In this document: one piece after another, positions 19,321-28,100 of the stretch
Numbering within the stretch: position 1 is the first letter of the stretch
Layout of the letters: the number at the start of each line of letters is the position of its first letter
DNA from: Flavobacterium aciduliphilum
Lineage (GTDB): Bacteria > Bacteroidota > Bacteroidia > Flavobacteriales > Flavobacteriaceae
Assembly: GCF_003268855.1 (NCBI RefSeq)
Contig: NZ_QLSZ01000002.1
Location: forward strand, 62,001 to 126,000
Direction of reading: 5' to 3'
Length of the DNA stretch: 64,000 bases
Program-made: the position numbers and the translations under genes
Notes under the pieces: generated by a model
Database searches by the model: none
The model's input: only the letters and a program-made list of their open reading frames with translations
What the model was told of the DNA's origin: nothing

Positions 19321-19658
19321 AAAAGTTGAAATTTGGTAGGTTAAATGTTTGAAATTGTGACCAAATATAGGGGAATAAATTGTGAAACAATAAAACTCAT
19401 TTCATCTTTTTTAGCGTGAAATGAGGTTTAAATACCCTTTTTGTAGGAATTACGTTGGTGAAAAATGAAAACACGATTTTAATTTCTTTTAGTAAGAAAA
19501 CGTTTTCTTATTTTTAGATTGAGAAATATTTTGAGAAAAACTAGCAATTACAATTTTTAATTATGGTAGTTTTAATAAATCAATAAATCGTCTAACGTGT
19601 ATAAAATCAATGCAATAAATGTGTTACTTTGTTGAAGCGAACATTAAAAATATTTTGT
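19321..19658. other. Intergenic region with a hairpin and an 18-bp palindrome
   Basis: About 340 bases without an intact gene. A 12-bp hairpin lies at 19391-19431 (CTCATTTCA paired with TGAAATGAG). An 18-bp perfect palindrome lies at 19493-19510. A -7-like TTACTTTG occurs about 30 bases before the ATG at 19659. The hairpin is followed on the minus strand by a short T-run and could end a small minus-strand transcript, but nothing proves one. Confidence 0.5.
19493..19510. promoter_or_regulatory. Perfect palindrome, LacI-family-like operator
   Basis: TAAGAAAACGTTTTCTTA is its own reverse complement. Its core GAAAACGTTTTC resembles LacI/GalR operators, which have a central CG. It lies 150 bases upstream of the broken carbohydrate-binding-like gene; no LacI regulator is encoded in the window. 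Confidence 0.45.
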
Positions 19659-19954
19659 ATGGCAATTAAAAAACAAGTAATTAAGTCAAGACCAGTTGTT
19701 AAAGTTACTTTTTCAGTTGATGCAAAAAAAGCAGAACATGTTTTTGTAGTAGGAGATTTTAATAATTGGAATGCTGAAGAAGGCATTTTATCGAAATTAA
19801 AAAGTGGTCTTTTTAGGCTTCTTTTGAAGTGCCTAAATAGAACTCGTATGAATTTAAATATATCATAGACGGAGAGTACGTAAATGAATCTCAAGCAGAT
19901 TGCTATAAGTGGAACACCTATGCCAATGCAGAGAACAGTGTACTAGAAGTTTAA
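19659..19954 (+). pseudogene. Broken gene for a small glycogen-binding/isoamylase N-terminal-like domain protein
   Basis: The first frame gives MAIKKQVIKSRPVVKVTFSV and VFVVGDFNNWNAEEGILSKL, the beta-sandwich signature of carbohydrate-binding module 48 / isoamylase early-set proteins, then ends in unrelated residues. The natural C-terminus is in the next frame: YEFKYIIDGEYVNESQADC through ENSVLEV, stop at 19952-19954. The total length of 296 bases is one short of a 98-codon gene. Restoring one A near 19815 rejoins the frames but leaves TAG at the codon between CCTAAA and AACTCG, so at least two lesions are present. Intact homologues are about 98 residues from family knowledge. Confidence 0.75.
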
Positions 19955-19981
19955 GAGGATTAGTTTAGTTTGTTTGTTTTT

Positions 19982-20022
19982 AAAAATCCGTAAAGCACTT
20001 AGTTGTTTTTCGGATTTTTTGC
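19982..20022. terminator. Hairpin terminator between the broken gene and thyA
   Basis: AAAAATCCG pairs with CGGATTTTT, with a T-run after it on the plus strand and A-rich sequence before it; it may serve both converging genes. Confidence 0.6.
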
Positions 20023-20035
20023 TTAAAAGTTTTTC

Positions 20036-20860
20036 TTAAACCGCCACGGCTCCTTTAATATGAGGATGTGGATCATAATCTACTAAAGTAAAATCTTCAA
20101 AAGTGAAGTCAAAAATGTTTTTCACATTAGGATTTAAAATCATTTTTGGAAGCGGTTTTGGTTCGCGGGACAATTGTAACGCTACTTGCTCAAAATGATT
20201 GTTATAAATGTGTGCGTCGCCAAACGTATGGATGAATTCACCAACTTGTAGCTCGCAAACTTGTGCAATTATCATGGTCAGCAATGCGTAGGAGGCAATA
20301 TTGAAAGGTACACCCAAGAAAATATCAGCACTTCGTTGATATAATTGACACGACAGTTTTTCATCGGCAACATAAAATTGAAAAAAAGCATGGCAGGGTG
20401 GAAGTGCTGCTTTTCCGTTTGAAACATTTTCTGAAAATGATTTTGAAGTGTCAGGCAGAACCGATGGATTCCAAGCAGATACTAACATCCTACGACTGTT
20501 AGGATTCGTTTTTAAGGTCTCAATCAATTCGGTGATTTGATCAATCTCTTCATTATTCCAATTGCGCCATTGATGGCCATATATTGGACCCAAATCACCA
20601 TTTGCATCAGCCCATTCATCCCATATTTTCACTCCGTTTTCATGAAGGTAATTGAGGTTTGTGTCGCCTTTAAGAAACCAAAGTAATTCGTATATAATTG
20701 ATTTGAGATGCAATTTTTTGGTAGTTACCATTGGAAATCCTTCGGCTAAATCAAATCGCATTTGATAGCCAAAAACACTCTTTGTGCCTGTTCCTGTTCG
20801 GTCTCCTTTTTGAGTACCGTTTTCTAAAACATGTTTTACTAAATCGTGGTATTGTTTCAA
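20036..20860 (-). CDS. thyA: Thymidylate synthase
   Basis: This 274-residue ThyA converts dUMP to dTMP with methylene-THF, giving dihydrofolate for FolA. The sequence shows GDRTGTGT near the N-terminus, the catalytic cysteine in [32 protein letters not shown] and the [18 protein letters not shown] tail. Length matches E. coli ThyA. It lies downstream of the bifunctional nuclease gene and is probably co-transcribed with it. Confidence 0.96.
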   Translation of the reverse strand: MKQYHDLVKHVLENGTQKGDRTGTGTKSVFGYQMRFDLAEGFPMVTTKKLHLKSIIYELLWFLKGDTNLNYLHENGVKIWDEWADANGDLGPIYGHQWRNWNNEEIDQITELIETLKTNPNSRRMLVSAWNPSVLPDTSKSFSENVSNGKAALPPCHAFFQFYVADEKLSCQLYQRSADIFLGVPFNIASYALLTMIIAQVCELQVGEFIHTFGDAHIYNNHFEQVALQLSREPKPLPKMILNPNVKNIFDFTFEDFTLVDYDPHPHIKGAVAV

Positions 20861-20890
20861 TGTGATGCAGTTTTAAATGAATAGTAAAGA

Positions 20891-21511
20891 TTATCGTTTT
20901 GAGATTTCATCGCGAATACGTGCGGCCTTTTCATAATCTTCTTCTTGAACGGCATGCTCTAACATGTCTTGTAATTCGCTGAGACTAAATTTTTTGTAGC
21001 TGTTTTCAGAAGAGGCATTATCGGTGTCAAAACCAAAAGTTTCTGGAGTAGAAAGCACACCGTCTTCATCCAATTCTTTGTTTTCTACCTCAGGATGGGT
21101 GTTGAGGTAAATTCCAGCTTTGTCAAGAATGTTTTTATAAGTAAAAATAGGCGCCGAAAAGCGTAAGGCCAAAGCAATCGCATCGGAAGTCCGCGCATCG
21201 ATAATTTCTTCTATTTTGTCTCGTTCGCAAATGATGCTTGAATAAAAAACACCATCGACCAATTTGTGAATGATAATTTGTTTTACAACAATGTCAAATC
21301 GGTCGGCAAAACTTTTAAATAAATCATGTGTAAGCGGACGCGGAGGTTTAATTTCTTTTTCAAGTGCAATAGCAATAGACTGAGCTTCAAAAGCACCAAT
21401 AACTATAGGTAATTTTCGTTCTCCATCCACTTCATTCAAAATGAGCGCATAGGCACCATTTTGTGTCTGACTATAAGATATTCCTTTTATGGTAAGTTTT
21501 ACTAAACTCAT
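20891..21511 (-). CDS. Bifunctional nuclease family protein (DUF151 + UVR)
   Basis: A 206-residue protein. The N-terminal bifunctional nuclease (DUF151) domain, about residues 1-140, shows LPIVIGAFEAQSIAIALE, RPLTHDLF and DARTSDAIALALRFSAPIF. A C-terminal UVR-like helical hairpin at 165-206 reads LEHAVQEEDYEKAARIRDEI. The family was named from a plant RNase/DNase; its bacterial role is not defined. The UVR motif usually mediates protein contacts as in UvrB/UvrC. It lies 30 bases upstream of thyA. Confidence 0.88.
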   Translation of the reverse strand: MSLVKLTIKGISYSQTQNGAYALILNEVDGERKLPIVIGAFEAQSIAIALEKEIKPPRPLTHDLFKSFADRFDIVVKQIIIHKLVDGVFYSSIICERDKIEEIIDARTSDAIALALRFSAPIFTYKNILDKAGIYLNTHPEVENKELDEDGVLSTPETFGFDTDNASSENSYKKFSLSELQDMLEHAVQEEDYEKAARIRDEISKR

Positions 21512-21762
21512 AGAAATTTTTAGATTGTTGAATATTGAATGGTGTTTTTTGAATGCATTATTCTAATATTCAAAAAGCATTGGTATTCAATCGTTCATTC
21601 AATTTATTGTTAAACATAATAATTTAGGGTTTAAATATCTTTAAAAACCAAATATTATGTGGTATGATTCTTGATTTAATCCTATTAAAATCAGTTGATT
21701 ATAAAATAAATTGGTTTAACCACTACTAATAGGAATACGGATTGCAAAGTAATAAAAAACTT
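21512..21762. other. Intergenic region with long inverted repeat
   Basis: Two nested inverted repeats are visible at 21528-21591: an outer pair built on TTGAATA / TATTCAA and an inner pair TTTTTTGAAT / ATATTCAAAAA. A -7-like TTACTTTG on the minus strand at 21745-21752 could drive the bifunctional nuclease gene with a leader of over 200 bases. I see no coding sequence. Confidence 0.4.
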
Positions 21763-21805
21763 GCAAAAAAATAAGCTACTTATAAAAAATTATAAGTAGC
21801 TTATT
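21763..21805 (-). terminator. Intrinsic terminator of the etfBA operon
   Basis: AATAAGCTACTTATA pairs perfectly with its inverted copy around a loop of about six bases; on the minus strand the stem is followed by a T-run. Confidence 0.85.
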
Positions 21806-21828
21806 GAGGTTCGTGTTAGTTTATTTTT

Positions 21829-22797
21829 TTAGCCGTTATTGGCTTTAAATTCTTTTAATTTTTGTGTAAGACGCGGTACAATATCAAAGGCATCTCCAAC
21901 AATACCGTAATCTGCTACTTTAAAGAAAGGCGCTTCAGCATCGGTATTGATGACTACTTTTACTTTGGATGAATTGATTCCTGCTATGTGTTGAATTGCA
22001 CCTGAAATTCCAACAGCAATGTAAAGATTGGTTGCTACTGGTTTTCCAGTTTGTCCTACGTGTTCACTGTGAGGGCGCCAACCTAAATCGGAAACAGGTT
22101 TTGAACAAGCTGTGGCTGCGCCAAGTGTAGCCGCCAATTCTTCTAGCATGCCCCAATTTTCGGGTCCTTTTAATCCACGACCACCTGAAACTACAATATC
22201 AGCATCGGCAATGGTTACTTTTCCTGTAGATTTTTCAACAGATTCTACTTTTACAGAGAAATCGGCTTCATTCAAGTTTGGTGTAAAATCTTCTTCAGAT
22301 AAATTAGAGCTGTTTTCTATCAAGCCAAAAGAATTTTTAGCCAAAGACAATACTTTTACCCCAGTTGTTATTTCTGTAATAGTAAAGGCTTTGTTTGAAA
22401 ACGCGGTTCTTTTTACTTGAAATGGAGCAGTTGCTACGGGAAGTCCCACTACATTAGACGCAAAACCTGCTTCCAATCCCACAGCTACAAGCGGAGCTAA
22501 ATATAGACTATCCGTAGTTGAGGATAATACGATTACGTGTGCATTTTCTTTTTGAGCCGCTTGTTTGATGACATCAGCGTAAGCTTTTGCATTGAAATGA
22601 GCTAATTTATCATAAGTTACTTTCAAGACTTTATCTACTCCGTATTTCGATAATTCTGAAACATTTCCAGCGTTAACAGTTACTGCTGTTACAGTTGTTC
22701 CAAGAGATTCAGCAACTTTTTTTGCATAAGATGCCAATTCAAAGGCAACTTTTTTAAATTTACCGTCTGCTGATTCTGCATATATTAATAATGACAT
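21829..22797 (-). CDS. etfA: Electron transfer flavoprotein subunit alpha
   Basis: This 322-residue subunit holds FAD and passes electrons from acyl-CoA dehydrogenases toward the quinone pool. The C-terminal FAD domain is intact (VSGGRGLKGPENW, DLGWRPHSEHVGQTGK, YIAVGISGAIQHIAGI, VINTDAEAPFFKVADYGIVG). The length is standard. etfB lies 80 bases upstream on the same strand, with a repeat-filled gap. Confidence 0.96.
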   Translation of the reverse strand: MSLLIYAESADGKFKKVAFELASYAKKVAESLGTTVTAVTVNAGNVSELSKYGVDKVLKVTYDKLAHFNAKAYADVIKQAAQKENAHVIVLSSTTDSLYLAPLVAVGLEAGFASNVVGLPVATAPFQVKRTAFSNKAFTITEITTGVKVLSLAKNSFGLIENSSNLSEEDFTPNLNEADFSVKVESVEKSTGKVTIADADIVVSGGRGLKGPENWGMLEELAATLGAATACSKPVSDLGWRPHSEHVGQTGKPVATNLYIAVGISGAIQHIAGINSSKVKVVINTDAEAPFFKVADYGIVGDAFDIVPRLTQKLKEFKANNG

Positions 22798-22802
22798 TTT
22801 TT

Positions 22803-22858
22803 TTAGTTTAAAAGTTTAAAAAAAGTTTATGAGTTTAAGAGATTTAAAAGTTTAAGGT
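22803..22858. repeat. 'agtttaaaagtttaa' simple repeat between etfB and etfA
   Basis: Several imperfect copies of AAAAGTTTAA lie between two co-transcribed genes. It is another short AT-rich repeat family of the intergenic spaces, distinct from the ATTCAT type. Confidence 0.5.
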
Positions 22859-22878
22859 TTAGAACTTGCAGCCCGAAA

Positions 22879-23625
22879 CTAGATTACTTTTGCTTCGTTG
22901 TGTAATGCGTTTACTAATCCGTCTAAATCGTCTGCTGCGAATAATTTCACTGCCGATTTTGCAGCAGGTTTTTCAAATTTCACAGCTTTTGTATTGACGT
23001 CAGAGGCAACAGGGTCAAGAACGGTTAATACCTTGGTACGAGCCGTCATGATGCCACGCATGTTTGGAATACGTAAGTCTTTTTCTTCTACCAACCCTTT
23101 TTGTCCTCCAATAATTAGGGGTAATCCTGCCGACACAATTTCTTTCCCTCCGTCAATTTCTCTCCCAACTTTGGCAATGTTTCCGTCAACAGTAATTTCT
23201 GTACAAGAATTTACAAAATTGTAGCCTAACAATCCAGCCAACATACCAGGAACCATACCTCCGTTGTAATCCAATGATTCTTTTCCACAAATAATCAAAT
23301 CATAACCGCCAGATTTTACAACTTCTGCCAATTGTTTCGCAACAAAAAAACCATCTGTTGGATTGGCATTGACGCGTATGGCCTCATTGGCTCCAATGGC
23401 TAAAGCTTTTCTTAGGGTTGGCTCCGTGTCAGCACCTCCTACATTCACAACGGTAACGGCAGCACCTTGTTGTTCTTGAAACCAAATGGCTCTAGTCAAA
23501 CCAAATTCGTCATTTGGGTTAATGACATACTGAACTCCATTAGTATCAAATTCTGAATCGCCATTCACGAAGTTGATTTTTGAAGTAGTATCAGGTACAT
23601 GACTGATGCAAACTAATATTTTCAT
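22879..23625 (-). CDS. etfB: Electron transfer flavoprotein subunit beta
   Basis: This 248-residue subunit pairs with EtfA and binds AMP. It starts MKILVCISHVPDTTSKINF and shows YVINPNDEFGLTRAI, KALAIGANEAIRV, DLIICGKESLDYNGGMVPG and the recognition-loop region KGLVEEKDLRIPNMRGIM. Length is typical. It is the first gene of the minus-strand etfBA operon, divergent from pdhB across about 245 bases. Confidence 0.95.
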   Translation of the reverse strand: MKILVCISHVPDTTSKINFVNGDSEFDTNGVQYVINPNDEFGLTRAIWFQEQQGAAVTVVNVGGADTEPTLRKALAIGANEAIRVNANPTDGFFVAKQLAEVVKSGGYDLIICGKESLDYNGGMVPGMLAGLLGYNFVNSCTEITVDGNIAKVGREIDGGKEIVSAGLPLIIGGQKGLVEEKDLRIPNMRGIMTARTKVLTVLDPVASDVNTKAVKFEKPAAKSAVKLFAADDLDGLVNALHNEAKVI

Positions 23626-23805
23626 TATATTTTGAATTTAAAATTTTCTGAGCGTAAAAGTATGAATTTTTTTCTATTTTTTATATGCATGCATATAAAT
23701 ATTTTTTAAAACCTCAGTATTACATCGATTTCGTAATGTATGGGTAGTAAAAACAATTAATTTCTCCATGAAATGCTGTAAAAAAGAGCATTATAAAAAT
23801 TAAAA

Positions 23806-23840
23806 TTTGTGTTTTTTTTCGCATAATATGTTTACTTTTG
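23806..23840 (+). promoter_or_regulatory. Promoter of the pyruvate dehydrogenase E1 beta gene
   Basis: TTTG at 23806-23809 and an exact TAnnTTTG (TACTTTTG) at 23833-23840, 23 bases apart, lie 31 bases before the ATG. Confidence 0.55.
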
Positions 23841-23871
23841 CTTTCCAAAATTGATATTAAGATTAAAGAAT

Positions 23872-24849
23872 ATGAGAACTATACAATTTAGAGAAGCGAT
23901 TGCTGAGGCTATGAGTGAAGAAATGCGTCGTGATGAAGCCGTATATTTATTGGGTGAGGAAGTAGCAGAATACAATGGAGCCTACAAAGCTTCTAAAGGG
24001 ATGTTGGATGAGTTTGGTCCTAAAAGAGTGATTGATACGCCCATTGCTGAATTAGGTTTTGCTGGAATTGCAGTAGGTTCGGCAATGAATGGTTGTCGTC
24101 CCATTGTGGAGTTCATGACCTTCAATTTCTCTTTAGTTGGAATTGATCAGATTATAAATAATGCCGCCAAGATGCGTCAAATGTCAGCTGGACAATTTCC
24201 GATGCCAATGGTGTTTCGTGGGCCAACAGCATCTGCGGGTCAATTGGGAGCAACACATTCTCAAGCTTTTGAGAATTGGTTTGCCAATACTCCTGGGCTG
24301 AAAGTTGTTGTTCCTTCTACTGTATACGATGCAAAAGGTTTGTTGAAAGCAGCAATTCGAGATAATGATCCTGTGATTTTCATGGAGTCTGAACAAATGT
24401 ATGGTGATAAAGGCGAAGTGCCAGAGGGAGAATATATCATTCCACTTGGTGTTGCTGATGTCAAAAGAGCGGGTTCCGATGTGACTATCGTTTCTTTTGG
24501 AAAGATTATTAAAGAAGCACATCTTGCCGCTGATGACTTAGCAAAAGAAGGAATTTCTTGTGAGATTATCGATTTGAGAACCGTACGTCCAATGGATTAT
24601 GATGCAATTATCAACTCGGTGAAAAAAACAAATCGTTTAGTGATTCTTGAAGAAGCTTGGCCATTTGCAAGTGTGGCTTCTGAAATTACCTATATGGTTC
24701 AAGAACGCGCATTTGACTATCTTGATGCCCCTATTCAAAGAATTACTACAGCCGATACACCAGCACCGTATTCGCCAACCTTATTAAAAGAATGGTTGCC
24801 AAATGCAAATGATGTTGTTAAAGCTGTTAAAAAAGTGATGTATAAATAA
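23872..24849 (+). CDS. pdhB: Pyruvate dehydrogenase E1 component, beta subunit
   Basis: A 325-residue transketolase-type beta subunit of the E1 pyruvate dehydrogenase heterotetramer, which decarboxylates pyruvate with thiamine diphosphate. It starts MRTIQFREAIAEAMSEEM (ATG 23872; an upstream TTG at 23851 lies in the leader). It shows LLGEEVAEYNGAYK, RVIDTPIAELGFAGIAVG and a C-terminal transketolase domain with EIIDLRTVRPMDYD. The alpha subunit is not adjacent and must be encoded elsewhere, as is common in Flavobacteria. Confidence 0.93.
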   Translation: MRTIQFREAIAEAMSEEMRRDEAVYLLGEEVAEYNGAYKASKGMLDEFGPKRVIDTPIAELGFAGIAVGSAMNGCRPIVEFMTFNFSLVGIDQIINNAAKMRQMSAGQFPMPMVFRGPTASAGQLGATHSQAFENWFANTPGLKVVVPSTVYDAKGLLKAAIRDNDPVIFMESEQMYGDKGEVPEGEYIIPLGVADVKRAGSDVTIVSFGKIIKEAHLAADDLAKEGISCEIIDLRTVRPMDYDAIINSVKKTNRLVILEEAWPFASVASEITYMVQERAFDYLDAPIQRITTADTPAPYSPTLLKEWLPNANDVVKAVKKVMYK

Positions 24850-24870
24850 TAATATTCTATTATATTTGAG

Positions 24871-24906
24871 GCTTCATCGGTGCTATTCTGATGAAGCTTT
24901 TTTTTT
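24871..24906 (+). terminator. Intrinsic terminator of pdhB
   Basis: GCTTCATC pairs with GATGAAGC around an 11-base loop, followed by a run of eight or more T. It contains the ATG at 24891, arguing against that codon as the start of the next gene. Confidence 0.85.
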
Positions 24907-24911
24907 ACACT

Positions 24912-27392
24912 ATGAAAAGACTGTTGTGTTTATTTTTTTTAATAGGAAATTTTTTTTCGGTTTATTCACAAACAAAAGTGGAAGGAATTGTGATAGACAA
25001 TAAAAACCAACCTATTTCTTATGCTAATATTGTTTTCAAAGGATCAAACGAAGGAACGGTTAGCGATGAAAATGGAAAATTTTATCTGGAATCGAGTAAA
25101 ACATACAAAGAAATTGTTGTTGCTTTCGTAGGATACACTAAAAGGGAGGTGTCATTAGAAAAAAATGTGGTATACAATCTCAAAATCATATTAAGTGATG
25201 AGAAAGTTTTGCAAGAAGTAGTCATTTATTCAGGAAAAACATCTAAAAAAAATAATCCCGCTCTCGCCATTCTTAGAAAAATTTGGGCACGAAAAAGAAA
25301 GAATGGTCTCAAAATGTTTGATCAATACCAGTATGAAAAGTACGAAAAGGTAGAATTTGACTTGAATACGATTGACAGTGCGTTCATGAAAAACAAAGTT
25401 TTCAAAGGAATGGAATTTGTCTTTAAAAATGTTGACACCTCAAAAGTGACGGGAAAAACATACTTACCTATCTTTATAAATGAATCGTTGTATGATGTGT
25501 ATGGGGATACCAAACTGAAAAAGGAAAAAGCGGTTATTAAAGCCAATAAAAATTCGGGCTTAGGTGATGGGGAAGGGGTAAATACTTTCATTAAAGATTT
25601 GTATAATGATTATGATATTTACAATAATCACCTGAATTTTTTTGAGAAAAGTTTTACTAGTCCCTTGTCAACTACTGGAATTGATACATATAATTATGTG
25701 TTGCGAGATAGTGCTTTTGTTGAAAATAAATGGTGCTATAATATTGTGTTTTATCCCAGAAGAAAAAACGAACTTACTTTTAAAGGGGATTTTTGGGTAA
25801 ATGATACCACATTTGCGGTTAAAACCATAAATATGGCTGTGTCCAAAAGTGCCAACATTAACTGGATTAAAGATATTTACATTGAACAAGAATTTGATGT
25901 AGTCAATGATTCTGTTTTTTTGTTGACAAGAGATTACATGATGTCCGATTTTGCGCTCAACAAAAAAGAGACCTCCAAGGGGGTTTATGGAAAACGTACG
26001 ACACTTTTTAGAAATCATAAGTTTAACGAACAAAAACCAGAAAAATTTTATAAAGAAGAAGTCAATTATATTGACAATGCGGTCTATAAAAGAGACGACG
26101 AGTATTGGGAAAAAAATAGGTTTGAAAAGCTCAATAAAGATGAAATCGGTATTTACAAAATGCTCGATACTTTAAAAACAGTCCACAAGTTTAAGCAAAT
26201 GTATAATCTTGCTAGTATTTTAGGAAGTGGTTACATCAATTATCATAAATTTGACTATGGTCCTATTTTTTCAACTATAGGGTATAATGTTGTTGAAGGG
26301 TGGAGGCTACGGGCAGGAGGACGAACCTATTTTGGTCCCAATGATAAATGGCGTTTGCAAGGCTATACAGCCTATGGTTTTTTAGATGATAAATTCAAAT
26401 ATGGAATTTCTGGAAAATGGATGATTGATTCCAAAAATCGTATCATTTTAGAGGGTGGAAATAGAAGGGATGTAGAGCAGATAGGAGCGAGTTTGACAAC
26501 AACAAACGATGTATTGGGAAGAAGTTTTGCGTCTTCTGGTGTTTTTAATACACGTACGAATGGAAAGTTGACGAATATTAACTTAACCACGGCATCCATT
26601 GAGATAGAGCCTATAAAAAATGTTACGTTTCAAACGGGATTTTCATACAGAACGTTGGCTTCTGCTTCTCCAACATTTAGTCTAGATTATTATGCAGACG
26701 ATACTCATGCAGCCATTAAAAACTCCGTAAAACAAACTGAAATAAATGTACAAATAGAATACACACCTAAGAAAAAAACAGTTGGGTATGGGGTAGAACG
26801 CATGATTGTTGATAGTCCCTACAGTAGATTTTTTGTCAATTACAGCCAAGGATTTAAAGGGTTGATGAGAAGCGATTTTAATTATTCGAAGTTGCAACTC
26901 TATTATAAACAACCCATCACCATCGGCCCATTAGGAAGAACCAATATTACGATGGAATTAGGTAAAATAAATGGTGCTGTACCTTTGGGTTTAATGAGTG
27001 TGATTCCAGGAAACCAATCCTATTTTGTTATAGGAAATACGTTTAGCAATCTTAATTTTTACGAATTTGTCACAGATCGCTATGCTACATTTCAATGGGA
27101 ACATAATTTTCAAGGGCGTTTGTTTTCAAGAATCCCCTATTTTAGAAAGTTAAATTGGCGAGAAATTATTGGGGCTCGAACAGTGTATGGTGATTTTTCA
27201 GAAGAAAATAAACAGCTAAATGCTTCGGGATTAGTGTATAAAGCACCAACAACCCCTTATTGGGAGTATAGTGTAGGGATTGGAAATATTTTCAAATTCT
27301 TCCGAATAGATGCTTCTTGGAGAGGAAATTATAGAGATATTCCAGGAACGAATAATTTCACGATTAAAGGCGAATTTGGATTTTATTTTTAA
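24912..27392 (+). CDS. DUF5686 outer-membrane protein with carboxypeptidase-like regulatory domain
   Basis: A protein of 826 residues with a signal peptide (MKRLLCLFFLIGNFFSVYSQ). An N-terminal carboxypeptidase regulatory-like beta-sandwich follows at about 22-105 (VEGIVIDNKNQPISYANIVF). The rest is a long DUF5686-type region rich in alternating aromatic strands that ends in phenylalanine (GEFGFYF), as expected of an outer-membrane barrel. I choose the ATG at 24912 because 24891 lies in the pdhB terminator. The family is common in Bacteroidetes and its function is unknown. The DNA glycosylase gene starts 2 bases after its stop. Confidence 0.87.
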   Translation: MKRLLCLFFLIGNFFSVYSQTKVEGIVIDNKNQPISYANIVFKGSNEGTVSDENGKFYLESSKTYKEIVVAFVGYTKREVSLEKNVVYNLKIILSDEKVLQEVVIYSGKTSKKNNPALAILRKIWARKRKNGLKMFDQYQYEKYEKVEFDLNTIDSAFMKNKVFKGMEFVFKNVDTSKVTGKTYLPIFINESLYDVYGDTKLKKEKAVIKANKNSGLGDGEGVNTFIKDLYNDYDIYNNHLNFFEKSFTSPLSTTGIDTYNYVLRDSAFVENKWCYNIVFYPRRKNELTFKGDFWVNDTTFAVKTINMAVSKSANINWIKDIYIEQEFDVVNDSVFLLTRDYMMSDFALNKKETSKGVYGKRTTLFRNHKFNEQKPEKFYKEEVNYIDNAVYKRDDEYWEKNRFEKLNKDEIGIYKMLDTLKTVHKFKQMYNLASILGSGYINYHKFDYGPIFSTIGYNVVEGWRLRAGGRTYFGPNDKWRLQGYTAYGFLDDKFKYGISGKWMIDSKNRIILEGGNRRDVEQIGASLTTTNDVLGRSFASSGVFNTRTNGKLTNINLTTASIEIEPIKNVTFQTGFSYRTLASASPTFSLDYYADDTHAAIKNSVKQTEINVQIEYTPKKKTVGYGVERMIVDSPYSRFFVNYSQGFKGLMRSDFNYSKLQLYYKQPITIGPLGRTNITMELGKINGAVPLGLMSVIPGNQSYFVIGNTFSNLNFYEFVTDRYATFQWEHNFQGRLFSRIPYFRKLNWREIIGARTVYGDFSEENKQLNASGLVYKAPTTPYWEYSVGIGNIFKFFRIDASWRGNYRDIPGTNNFTIKGEFGFYF

Positions 27393-27394
27393 GA

Positions 27395-28000
27395 ATGCAA
27401 CAAGCAATTTCTTTTCTTACATCTAAAGATGAAAAACTAAAATTTATTCTTGATAATTTTGGAAATCCAATAATTCAGAAAAGAGCAGAAGGATTTGCTT
27501 CAATGTGCCATATCATCCTTGAACAGCAAGTCTCTATAGCTTCTGCTAATGCTTGTTATGTCAAATTAGAAAATCATTTTAAAGCAATTTCGCCAGATAA
27601 TATTTTAAATTCAGATGATTTAGAATTAAGGAATTGTGGAGTTTCTCGTCAGAAAATAATTTATCTAAAAGATTTAGCCAACAAAGTACTTTCTAAAGAA
27701 ATTGATTTTGAAAGTTATGCAACAAAATCTGAAGTGCAAATTCGCAATGAACTCATTTCTATTAAAGGCGTTGGCAATTGGAGTATTGAAGTGTATTTGA
27801 TGTTCTGTCTTCAATCACCAGATAATATTCCCCTTGGTGATATTGCTATAAAAAATACATTAAAAGAATTATATAACTGTAAATAAGATGATGAAATGCA
27901 ATATTTGACTAATAAATGGAGTCCATATAGAACGCTCGCCTCCTTTATATTATGGCATTATTATTTAATGAAGAGAAATAAATTAAATAAAACTATATAA
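27395..28000 (+). pseudogene. AlkA-type DNA-3-methyladenine glycosylase, interrupted by an in-frame TAA
   Basis: The frame encodes a helix-hairpin-helix GPD glycosylase: ILEQQVSIASA, the hairpin ISIKGVGNWSIEVYLMF, and the catalytic-Asp segment IPLGDIAIKNTL. It stops at TAA 27884-27886 after 163 residues. The same frame then continues for 37 codons with DDEMQYLTNKWSPYRTLASF and LWHYYLM, the normal C-terminal helix of this family, to TAA 27998-28000. One substitution therefore removes the last helix. The conserved WSPYRxxASxxLW helix packs on the fold, so the short product is probably impaired. Confidence 0.8.
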
Positions 28001-28035
28001 AATTAGCGCAATTATGATTTATTAAGTCTTTGAAA

Positions 28036-28067
28036 TTGCAGAAGTTCTTAAAATTTTGTTATTTTTG
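28036..28067 (+). promoter_or_regulatory. Promoter of the membrane pyrophosphatase gene
   Basis: TTG at 28036-28038 and exact -7 TATTTTTG at 28060-28067, spaced 21 bases, about 33 bases before the ATG at 28101. Confidence 0.5.
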
Positions 28068-28100
28068 CGTCCGATAAAATTTATAACAAAAATTATATTT

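Noticed and set aside
25668..26033. 121-codon frame antisense to the DUF5686 gene
   Set aside because: Lies wholly within a well-supported gene and has no recognisable features.
27884..27886. Reassigned or read-through stop codon explaining the broken genes
   Set aside because: Intact genes throughout the window end normally in TAA or TAG, and two of the three broken genes also need a frameshift.
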